Source: Pirellulaceae bacterium (GTDB lineage Bacteria; Planctomycetota; Planctomycetia; Pirellulales; Pirellulaceae). From it: a stretch of 5,841 nucleotides of DNA. Made by a program: the position numbers and the translations under genes. This document shows positions 1 through 5,727 of the stretch, in pieces. Position 1 is the first letter of the stretch. Each line of letters begins with the position of its first letter. Location: the NCBI GenBank assembly GCA_030744095.1, contig JASLRF010000439.1, positions 1-5,841 on the forward strand, written 5' to 3'. The notes below the pieces were generated by a model. The model was not told the DNA's origin, did no database searches, and worked only from the letters and a program-made list of their open reading frames with translations.

Positions 1-81
1 TGGAAGGATGTCTGGTCGTCATTACTTTTACGACATCGAGCCGGCCAGACCCCAAACCCACCAAATTTTGCGGATTCGGCC

Positions 82-96
82 ACGATCTGAGATCGT
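82..96. promoter_or_regulatory. Perfect 15-bp palindrome, candidate operator
   Basis: The sequence ACGATCTGAGATCGT is an exact inverted repeat of two 7-bp arms around one central base. It ends 8 bp before a TATAAT box, so it covers the place where a -35 element would lie. That position suits either a repressor operator or an activator site replacing a poor -35. The symmetry is seen directly; the regulatory role is inferred. Confidence 0.4.
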
Positions 97-104
97 TTAC
101 TCGA

Positions 105-110
105 TATAAT
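105..110 (+). promoter_or_regulatory. Candidate -10 box for the coiled-coil membrane protein gene
   Basis: TATAAT matches the sigma-70 -10 consensus exactly. No good -35 hexamer lies 16-18 bp upstream; that position is occupied by the palindrome at 82-96. Transcription from here would begin near 117 and give a leader of about 113 nt before the start codon at 230. It could be a chance match, since an AT-rich hexamer alone is weak evidence. Confidence 0.35.
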
Positions 111-124
111 AATCGAACCGGCCG

Positions 125-152
125 CAGCCTGTTGCGGTTTGTTCGCAGGCTG
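125..152 (+). other. Leader hairpin upstream of gene 1
   Basis: CAGCCTG (125-131) and CAGGCTG (146-152) are perfect inverted repeats around a 14-nt loop. No T-tract follows, so a classical intrinsic terminator is unlikely. It lies in the predicted untranslated leader of gene 1, about 80 nt before the start codon. It may be an mRNA structure or chance. Confidence 0.25.
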
Positions 153-229
153 GGTAAGGCATTGGGATCGATCGCCTTGACTGCAAGAGGCTCGATTCTG
201 CGAATTTACTCTACGACGGGAGACGAGCA

Positions 230-1861
230 ATGGAAGAGATCAAACGACAAGTCACGACCGCTCGACGACGCCTGATCCTACAGCAGTTCCTCACCGTCGT
301 ACCCTGGACTTTGTTCGCAACTTTGCTGCTGGCCGTCTGTGCGATCGGGGCTACCAAGATCTGGCCGGTGAACGTCGATCCGACCATCTGGACTTGGTCT
401 TGGATTGGCGGTTCGTTCGCCGCTGGCGTGTTGATTGCCAGTGTGTGGACCTACTTCGTTCGATATGACACGTTGAACGCGGCGATTGAGATCGATCGTC
501 GATTTGGCTTGAAAGAACGTGTGTCGAGTGCCCTGTCTTTAGCTCCAGAAGAATTGGAAAGCGAATCGGGGCAAGCGTTGGTTCATGACGCATCGCGGCG
601 CGTCGAAGTCATTGCCGTGAAGGAACATTTCGGCGTGAACGGTGGATGGCGCACGCTGCTGCCACTTGTTCCAGCGTTGGCCGTTGTCTTAGTGATGCTC
701 CTCGCGGACGCACAGCCATCGAACAAGGCCAACGCGGCTACTGCCGAATCCCGCAGGCGGATTAAGACCGCCGCGGAGGAACTGAAACGTCGAATTTCCA
801 AACGCCGCGAATCAGCGCAACAGAAAGGCCTCAAAGATGCAGAGGAGCTGTTCAAAAAAATCGAGCAGGGCGCGAACGATCTGGCGAACAAGAATGAAGT
901 TGATCGCAAGAAAGCCGTGATCCAGATCAACGACCTCGCCAAGCAGATCGAAAAGCGTCGCAATGACTTGGGCGACTCGGACGACATGAAGAAACAATTC
1001 GACAAGCTCAAGAACTTGGAGCGCGGACCCGCGGACAAAGTTGCCAACGCGCTGAAGTCAGGAGATTTCAAGAAAGCACTCGACCAGTTAAAGCAGCTCA
1101 AAGACAAACTGGAGAGCGGTGATTTGAGCGATGAGGAGAAGAAACAACTGGCCAAACAATTGGGGCAGATGCAGCAGAAAATCCAGGAAATGGTCGACGC
1201 GCAAAAACGGGCCAAGGAGAAACTCGAGCAAGAAATTCAGAAGAAGATAGATAAGGGTGACTTGGAAGGTGCCAACAAATTGCAGCGAAAACTCGATCGG
1301 CTCGAGCAGCAAGATCGGCAGATGGAACGCATGGAGAAAATGGCCCAACAGATGGGCGAGTGCAAGAAATGTCTCGAATCAGGCGACGCGGCAAGCGCCT
1401 CACAGCAACTGAGCGAATTGGCATCGGAACTTTCTGAGATGCAAGCCGAAATGGATGAGCTCGAGGCGTTGGGCGATATGATGGATGAAATTGCCAGTGC
1501 GAAAGACATGATGCAAGATGGCGACGGCGACATGTTCGGCGAATTTGGTGGCATGTCAGACCAATTCAGCGATATGGTCGGCGATGGCATGGGGCAAGGC
1601 CGTGGCGAAGGATACCGCCCAGAAGAAGAAACCAAGACCGGTGAATACAACGCCCGCGAACGCGGCAAGCTGCGTCCCGGTGAAGCCGTCCGCGTCGGCG
1701 ATGCGTATGGAAAAAACCGGGCTGGAAAGACGCAGGAGGGTATTAAGGAGCAGATCCTCAGCTCAATCAACGAAAAGCCGGATCCCCAGACCGAACAGCA
1801 ACTGCCCAAGTCTCAACGAAAACACGTGAACGAGTACTTCAAACGCAAGCGTGATGGTTGA
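230..1861 (+). CDS. Inner-membrane protein with three N-terminal helices and a long charged coiled coil
   Basis: The 543-residue product has hydrophobic segments at about residues 21-43, 55-77 and 141-160. Residues 78-104 between the second and third read like the conserved linker of DUF4175-type membrane proteins (an Asp-Arg-Arg-x-Gly-Leu-x-x-Arg core near 89-97). Residues 175-425 are a Lys/Glu/Gln-rich coiled coil lacking Pro except at 268. Within it are four degenerate repeats built on Ser/Lys-Gly-Asp near 277, 297, 342 and 384, and a CKKC motif at 378-381. A Gly/Asp/Met-rich stretch (430-460) follows. The basic tail (525-543) has a Leu-Pro then Val-x-x-Tyr-Phe pattern, which I recall from planctomycete relatives. 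GGGAG at 218-222 sits 7 nt before the ATG and supports this start. The function is unknown; a structural or scaffold role at the membrane is only a guess. In planctomycetes such genes often lie near MoxR/DUF58/VWA clusters, but none is visible here. Confidence 0.93.
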   Translation: MEEIKRQVTTARRRLILQQFLTVVPWTLFATLLLAVCAIGATKIWPVNVDPTIWTWSWIGGSFAAGVLIASVWTYFVRYDTLNAAIEIDRRFGLKERVSSALSLAPEELESESGQALVHDASRRVEVIAVKEHFGVNGGWRTLLPLVPALAVVLVMLLADAQPSNKANAATAESRRRIKTAAEELKRRISKRRESAQQKGLKDAEELFKKIEQGANDLANKNEVDRKKAVIQINDLAKQIEKRRNDLGDSDDMKKQFDKLKNLERGPADKVANALKSGDFKKALDQLKQLKDKLESGDLSDEEKKQLAKQLGQMQQKIQEMVDAQKRAKEKLEQEIQKKIDKGDLEGANKLQRKLDRLEQQDRQMERMEKMAQQMGECKKCLESGDAASASQQLSELASELSEMQAEMDELEALGDMMDEIASAKDMMQDGDGDMFGEFGGMSDQFSDMVGDGMGQGRGEGYRPEEETKTGEYNARERGKLRPGEAVRVGDAYGKNRAGKTQEGIKEQILSSINEKPDPQTEQQLPKSQRKHVNEYFKRKRDG

Positions 1862-1984
1862 GTTGCCTGGCGGCTGGCTGAGAGCTTCCTACGTCACCAC
1901 TGACGGTCTGCGATTGACGGTTGGTAAAGGATTTTGGACCGCAACTGTGTCGGCCGTGATTTGTGGCTCGTTCCGGTACCGTTG

Positions 1985-1999
1985 ATGCGCTCCGCGCAT
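1985..1999. other. Short perfect hairpin in the convergent spacer
   Basis: ATGCGC and GCGCAT flank a TCC loop, giving a perfect 6-bp stem between the converging ends of genes 1 and 2. The placement would suit a two-way transcription stop, but neither strand has a T-tract after it. The rest of 1862-2052 shows nothing I can name. Confidence 0.2.
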
Positions 2000-2052
2000 G
2001 ATGGACACGGCATCGGCCATCCAGGCGGGGCTCCGCATTGCGAAAATGGCCA

Positions 2053-2340
2053 TTAATCGCGCTGCACGGTGATGGCGTATAATGCAATCACCACGCCTCC
2101 CGCGAGTAAGCTCCATGGTGCCCATTCAGGTGGACTGATTTCGCGTCGCACAATCCCTGAGTCCGTTGCGGGCGTAGCATAGGATTGCTGCCCGAAAGGG
2201 AAATTTGCCGCATTGGGGGACTTCGTGGCCGTTCCTTTGGACTTGGCGGGGTAAGCCACGACGGCTTGATCTACCACCAAACATTCACCACCCACAATGC
2301 ACATCGAGATTCCGATTGCGATCAGGAAAGCTCGAAACAT
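2053..2340 (-). CDS. Small two-helix membrane protein (95 aa), function unknown
   Basis: The product begins with a hydrophobic segment (residues 3-19), has a polar Pro/Ser/Thr/Asn-rich middle (30-68), a striking SPPEWAPWSLL motif (69-79) and a second hydrophobic helix (74-91), and ends in a short charged tail. The middle probably lies outside the cytoplasm, either between two helices or after a cleaved leader. The reading frame extends 16 codons upstream to 2388, but the start at 2340 is clearly right: an almost ideal Shine-Dalgarno, TAAGGAGGTGG on the minus strand at 2344-2354, lies 6 nt (from AGGAGG) before this ATG. I recall similar short proteins ending in a PPEWAPWSLL-like motif from other planctomycetes, without a known role. 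It converges on gene 1 and diverges from gene 3, so it is probably a single transcription unit. Confidence 0.85.
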   Translation of the reverse strand: MFRAFLIAIGISMCIVGGECLVVDQAVVAYPAKSKGTATKSPNAANFPFGQQSYATPATDSGIVRREISPPEWAPWSLLAGGVVIALYAITVQRD

Positions 2341-2343
2341 CTT

Positions 2344-2354
2344 CCACCTCCTTA
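2344..2354 (-). promoter_or_regulatory. Near-perfect Shine-Dalgarno of the 95-aa membrane protein gene
   Basis: Read on the minus strand this is TAAGGAGGTGG. Its first ten bases are fully complementary to the usual 3' end of bacterial 16S rRNA (CACCUCCUUA). The AGGAGG core is 6 nt from the ATG, an optimal spacing, and fixes the start at 2340. The other genes here have at best four to five matching bases. Confidence 0.85.
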
Positions 2355-2548
2355 TCTGGCCAGAGGCCCCCAACAGAGGCAGAATCAATGTGCCATGAGT
2401 GGCCTCGTCGCGCAGTTGTTCCTATTATCGAAATATCGTCGATGGCGGCATGTAGGCTGCAAAGTTCAGTCGCATCGTGATTCGATTGAAGCGGATCGCG
2501 CGACAGTTGTTCTAAATAGTCCAACAGTAATACTCGCCGAGATCTCCA

Positions 2549-3646
2549 ATGGTGATGGTGACCGTTTTGTCTAGTTCAAATAAGCAGAAAGCAACAGTTA
2601 TGAGGCGTGCGAATCTGCGTTCGAGCGCACACTTGTACGCAGCCACCTCGGTCGCCACCGTCTTTGTGTTAACGATCTGCGGCTATCAGGTACGTTTGGC
2701 GTGTGGATTCGAGGCACCGCCACCGCGGACCTTGGCAGCCGAGAAACTTCATCCGTTGGGAAACAGTGGCATTTGGCTGTGCGAAGACGAGAGGCAACTA
2801 CGCCAGGATCTTGCAAGTCTGCCTGCCCTCCGGCAAACCATTGAAGGGCTGCAGAAAGGCCTGACGGTCATTGTCATGGCCAATACCAAACGCTGGGCGA
2901 CGAGGAATCCAGCCGCGGACGTGTCAAATGCAGTGACCGCCGCGAAGAGTAAGTCAGGGCCGCCGGACAATGCGGCACGCCATGGAGTTGCCGAATTGAT
3001 GGTCGATCCGGCAAAGATTGGCGATGTGCCCGCCGTGCGACGGCATGTGATCCGACTCACCAATGTTCGCATTCAACTGGCACTGACTTTGTCACGAATT
3101 CGACGGACTTCATCAAACATGGTGACAACATATGATCGGTTAGCAAACGACCAGGCCGTTCAGGCGGCCCTCGCCGAGATGGGTGCCAATCAATGTCTCG
3201 GGCCAGCGAGTGAGTACGACTTGGAATTGCAGCGTTTACGGGACTATTTTCCCTTCGCGGAAACGAGTTGGGTGCCTGCCTACTTGCAGGGTCAACACCT
3301 GCGCTTCACGGGGATCTGCAATGAACACGCGCCGGCCACGTTCACTTGGACGTCGGATCTCACCCATGTCCTGATGACAACCGGCAGCTTTCAGGCTGCC
3401 GGGTTGCAGTTGTCTAAGAGCGCCAAGCCGATTCGATTCCAAACAATGGGATCCACAATGAACGTCTATCGTGTTCGGCTCCCTTACCTGCAGTTTGGCA
3501 GTTGCATGTTGCGCGAAGTTCCAGCCTATTTATTGCCGCCGGAATACGAATATCTGGGGAATCGAATTGGCAGACGTTCTTTTGAGGGCTGCCTGGTAAA
3601 ACCAGATCCCGTACGATTGCGTGTCTCTTTCGGGTCAGAAGAATAG
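2549..3646 (+). CDS. Exported or anchored protein with a degenerate retropepsin-like C-terminal domain
   Basis: The 365-residue frame has an N-terminal export or anchor segment: basic residues (MRRANLR, 18-24) and then a hydrophobic run at about 29-46. Residues 80-235 look helical and amphipathic. Residues 248-362 follow the order of a retropepsin-like aspartic protease unit: a beta-rich entry (LRFTGICNEHAPATFTW), the helix leading to AAGLQL (283-288), a central Met-Gly-Ser turn (300-302), the strand pair VRLPYLQFGS, and the closing RIGRRSFEG (339-347) that resembles the LLG-x-x-FL motif. Where the catalytic Asp-Thr/Ser-Gly should stand (268-270) the residues are Thr-Ser-Asp, so protease activity is doubtful. 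This family match is pattern recognition, not a search result. Neither the ATG at 2549 nor that at 2600 has a clear Shine-Dalgarno. I report the longer frame; starting at 2600 (348 aa) would give a cleaner signal peptide and is equally possible. It diverges from the 95-aa gene across 208 bp. Confidence 0.83.
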   Translation: MVMVTVLSSSNKQKATVMRRANLRSSAHLYAATSVATVFVLTICGYQVRLACGFEAPPPRTLAAEKLHPLGNSGIWLCEDERQLRQDLASLPALRQTIEGLQKGLTVIVMANTKRWATRNPAADVSNAVTAAKSKSGPPDNAARHGVAELMVDPAKIGDVPAVRRHVIRLTNVRIQLALTLSRIRRTSSNMVTTYDRLANDQAVQAALAEMGANQCLGPASEYDLELQRLRDYFPFAETSWVPAYLQGQHLRFTGICNEHAPATFTWTSDLTHVLMTTGSFQAAGLQLSKSAKPIRFQTMGSTMNVYRVRLPYLQFGSCMLREVPAYLLPPEYEYLGNRIGRRSFEGCLVKPDPVRLRVSFGSEE

Positions 3647-3815
3647 CGGTAAGAGTCGTTTCCACGGCTCCCCGAACGGAACCAACGTTGGGTTGTTTCC
3701 CTGGTCGACACATTTGCAGCCTGTTTCCCGCTGATTCCCAATCGAGATAAACACGAACTCTCCGACAATTCTCACACCCAAGCAGGGGTCAATTCGCCAT
3801 CGCGACGATCCTGGC

Positions 3816-3821
3816 TATAAT
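3816..3821 (+). promoter_or_regulatory. Candidate -10 box of the oxidoreductase gene
   Basis: TATAAT is an exact -10 consensus. Seventeen bp upstream is TTCGCC (3793-3798), matching three of six bases of TTGACA, so the -35 is weak. Transcription would start near 3828, giving a leader of about 165 nt. The match is seen; promoter activity is inferred. Confidence 0.45.
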
Positions 3822-3920
3822 GTCGACAATGTTCATTTGGCGAACCGAAGCCGCCTTTTGCCCATTCCCCACGACAACCTCGGTCTGCCCCGCCCCAAAG
3901 CATGAAACGGATTGCAAGCG

Positions 3921-3942
3921 GGCGGTGGCAATCCCACCTGCC
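3921..3942 (+). other. Bulged hairpin in the oxidoreductase leader
   Basis: GGCGGTGG (3921-3928) pairs with CCACC-T-GCC (3934-3942) around the loop CAATC, giving eight base pairs with one bulged T. It shares its right arm with the dyad at 3939-3958, so the two structures exclude each other in RNA. There is no T-tract. A role in mRNA folding is possible, but chance cannot be excluded. Confidence 0.25.
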
Positions 3943-3958
3943 GTCTGAACAGACAGCA
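3939..3958. promoter_or_regulatory. 20-bp dyad just upstream of the oxidoreductase start
   Basis: The two halves are TGCCGTCTGA and ACAGACAGCA, complementary at eight of ten positions, with the core GTCTG-AA-CAGAC perfect. The site ends 35 bp before the start codon. It is downstream of the TATAAT candidate, so it would act as a roadblock operator or mRNA hairpin if it acts at all. The function is inferred from symmetry only. Confidence 0.3.
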
Positions 3959-3993
3959 AGTGGATTCTCAACCAACAGCACGGAGAAAAAACC

Positions 3994-5508
3994 ATGTCTC
4001 AGCTCAATCGACGTGAATTCGTCACTCAATCGCTTGCCGCCACCGGCGCCGTTGCGTTGGCCCCGCGTCTGTCCGCGGCTCAGTCGCCGAATGAGAAGAT
4101 CGGTGTTGCCATCATAGGTGCCGGGGGTCGAGGCGGTTCGCACATTGGCCAATTCCTCAAAGACAAGCGTACCGACATTCTCTACATCGTCGATGTTGAT
4201 GAAGCGAAGGGAAGCGCCCGTTGCGACGCGATTGCAAAGAGCCAGTCTTTCCGCCCCAAACTGTTTTCCGACATGCGTCGCGTGTTGGATGATCCGTCCG
4301 TCGATGCCATCAGCACGGCGACCCCCAATCATTGGCACGCCCTGTGTGGCATTTGGTCGATGCAAGCCGGGAAAGACGCTTACATCGAAAAGCCGGTCTG
4401 TCACAATATCGCCGAAGGTTCCGCGTTGATCGCAGCGGCGCGAAAGTACAAGCGCATCTGCCAGGTCGGCACACAGTCCCGATCGAATCCAGCGTGTCGC
4501 CAAGCAGTCGACTTCTTGCAAAGCGGTGGAATTGGCGAAGTCAATTTTGCCCGCGGACTGTGCTACAAGCGTCGCAAATCGATTGGCGCCAGGGGTGATT
4601 TCGCCATTCCAAATGGTGTCGATTTCAATCTCTGGAGTGGCCCCGCCGAATACACGCAGCCGAAGATTACCCGTCAACGATTCCACTACGACTGGCATTG
4701 GCAACGGCAGTACGGCAATGGCGATCTTGGAAATCAAGGTCCGCACCAGACCGACATCGCCCGTTGGGGGCTGGGAATCGACACGCACCCGAGCACCATC
4801 GTCAGTTATGGTGGTCGTCTCGGCTACCAGGCCGAACGTAATGATCCTAGCTACCAGGATGCGGGTGATACCGCCAACACCGAGGTGACAGTGTACGACT
4901 ACGGAAAGAAGTGCATTGTTTTTGAAACTCGCGGCCTGGAAATCACAGAATCCGCCGATCAAGAATTGAACACACTTTTCGAAAGCAAGAAAGGTAACAA
5001 GATCGGCGTCGTGTTTTACGGCAGCGAAGGCTATCTGGTGCAGAGAAGCTACCGCCATTGCATCGCCTACGACAAAGATCTCAATAAGATCAAGGAATTC
5101 ACTGGCGGCAACGACGACATGCACTTCCAGAATTTCTTGGATGCTTGCAACAGCCGGAAAATGGAAGACTTGAACGCGGATGTTCGCGAAGGTCATCTGT
5201 CAGCTGGCATGAGTCACCTCGGAAACATCTCTTACTATCTTGGCGAAGACAACCACGCATCCGTCGACGAAATTGGCGAGACTCTAAAAGGCATCAAGAG
5301 CCTCGATGACAATCAGAACACACTTGAGCGGACGGTTGCTCACCTGAAGGACAGCAAGGTCGACTTGAAGAAGTATCCTCTGTCGATGGGCCCAGTGCTG
5401 AAATTCGACACGACGAAGGAGACATTCCCGGATTCACCGGCGGCGACGGCCCTGTTGACTCGTTCCTATCGACAAGGCTTCGTTTGCCCCTCTGCAGACA
5501 AAGTTTAG
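3994..5508 (+). CDS. Tat-exported Gfo/Idh/MocA family NAD(P)-dependent oxidoreductase
   Basis: The 504-residue product starts with a twin-arginine signal (NRREFV, 5-10; hydrophobic 14-23; likely cleavage after the Ala-Ala near 28-29), so it should be exported already folded. The Rossmann fold begins at 35 with the dinucleotide loop GAGGRGGSH (42-50) and an acidic end of strand 2 (VDVDE, 66-70). ATPNHWH (109-115) and the family hallmark EKP (132-134, Lys133 catalytic) follow. The C-terminal substrate domain carries IPNGVDFNLWSGPA (205-218) and GNQGPHQTDIARW (246-258), with His251 as the expected catalytic histidine. These enzymes oxidise or reduce sugars and related polyols; the substrate cannot be read from sequence. 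The length of about 500 is typical of the planctomycete secreted subgroup and longer than cytosolic members (330-380). GGAG at 3982-3985 lies 8 nt before the ATG and supports the start. No sugar-catabolic or sulfatase partner is visible nearby, and a candidate promoter and long leader suggest separate transcription. Confidence 0.96.
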   Translation: MSQLNRREFVTQSLAATGAVALAPRLSAAQSPNEKIGVAIIGAGGRGGSHIGQFLKDKRTDILYIVDVDEAKGSARCDAIAKSQSFRPKLFSDMRRVLDDPSVDAISTATPNHWHALCGIWSMQAGKDAYIEKPVCHNIAEGSALIAAARKYKRICQVGTQSRSNPACRQAVDFLQSGGIGEVNFARGLCYKRRKSIGARGDFAIPNGVDFNLWSGPAEYTQPKITRQRFHYDWHWQRQYGNGDLGNQGPHQTDIARWGLGIDTHPSTIVSYGGRLGYQAERNDPSYQDAGDTANTEVTVYDYGKKCIVFETRGLEITESADQELNTLFESKKGNKIGVVFYGSEGYLVQRSYRHCIAYDKDLNKIKEFTGGNDDMHFQNFLDACNSRKMEDLNADVREGHLSAGMSHLGNISYYLGEDNHASVDEIGETLKGIKSLDDNQNTLERTVAHLKDSKVDLKKYPLSMGPVLKFDTTKETFPDSPAATALLTRSYRQGFVCPSADKV

Positions 5509-5538
5509 TGTCGCCGTCAGTCGGCATCTCATTGAACA

Positions 5539-5581
5539 GGTCACTGTGGGTGGCCGCGGAAAACGTGGCCACCCGCCGACC
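5539..5581. other. Strong 43-nt hairpin, terminator-like or REP-like
   Basis: GTGGGTGGCCGCG (5546-5558) pairs with CGTGGCCACCCGC (5564-5576) around a GAAAA loop: 13 pairs, of which two are G-U wobbles. An outer GGTC (5539-5542) pairs with GACC (5578-5581). It begins 30 bp after the oxidoreductase stop, which suits transcription termination or 3'-end protection. No T-tract follows, so it is not a classical intrinsic terminator. It may instead be a dispersed palindromic repeat. Confidence 0.55.
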
Positions 5582-5620
5582 ATGGATCCAATTGTGTCAT
5601 GAGAGGCGATGTGTCCTGAA

Positions 5621-5639
5621 GCGGTGTGGAGCACGCCGC
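5621..5639. other. Second hairpin in the right-hand spacer
   Basis: GCGGTGTG (5621-5628) and CACGCCGC (5632-5639) form an 8-bp stem with one G-U wobble and a 3-nt loop. It has no T-tract. It lies between the end of the oxidoreductase gene and the incoming minus-strand gene. Confidence 0.25.
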
Positions 5640-5675
5640 AATGGCACGCATCCGACTGCAAGTCACTTGTTGTGG

Positions 5676-5689
5676 GGGGATTGAGCCCC
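5676..5689. other. Small GC hairpin downstream of the right-edge gene
   Basis: GGGG (5676-5679) and CCCC (5686-5689) flank ATTGAG. It lies about 40 bp beyond the stop of the minus-strand gene, so it could help end that transcript. If that gene belonged to a transposon, this could be near the element's end. The evidence is weak. Confidence 0.2.
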
Positions 5690-5727
5690 TCTCCGTTTGT
5701 AACTGCACTTTCTGAGAACAGGTTAGG

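Larger units (their letters stand above)
3647..3993. other. 347-bp non-coding stretch, leader and promoter region of the oxidoreductase gene
   Basis: No convincing gene is present. The first half has a 10-bp palindrome, CCAACGTTGG, about 40 bp after the upstream stop, but no T-tract to make a terminator. The second half holds a TATAAT box (3816-3821), the 8-bp palindrome TGTCGACA over the expected transcription start, and two dyads close to the start codon (3921-3942 and 3939-3958). A long minus-strand frame that crosses this stretch is a shadow of the oxidoreductase. Confidence 0.6.

Noticed and set aside
3..272. A plus-strand frame open from the left edge through the leader into gene 1
   Set aside because: It is Arg/Ser/Thr-rich, overlaps the start of gene 1 out of frame, has no recognisable motif, and contains the palindrome, TATAAT and hairpin.
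583..1215. A 210-codon minus-strand open frame inside gene 1
   Set aside because: Its Ser/Leu/Phe/Cys-rich translation is what the complement of a Lys/Glu-rich coiled coil gives, and it has no ribosome binding site of note.
2185..2574. Plus-strand open frames of 91 and 129 codons across gene 2 and its upstream region
   Set aside because: They run antisense to the 95-aa gene, whose strong Shine-Dalgarno and two-helix design make it the real one. Their translations show no coherent features.
2690..2710. A possible lipoprotein signal in gene 3 (VRLACG)
   Set aside because: The residue three before the Cys is Arg, whereas a lipobox needs Leu, Val or Ile there, so lipidation is not supported.
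3772..5196. A 474-codon open frame on the minus strand opposite the oxidoreductase
   Set aside because: It is exactly codon-aligned with the sense gene, so it stays open simply because that gene avoids TTA, CTA and TCA codons there. Its translation shows no family features, while the sense strand has a full set of motifs.
5582..5727. A tRNA or other structured RNA gene in the right-hand spacer
   Set aside because: Hairpins are present, but no cloverleaf with acceptor, anticodon and T arms could be drawn.
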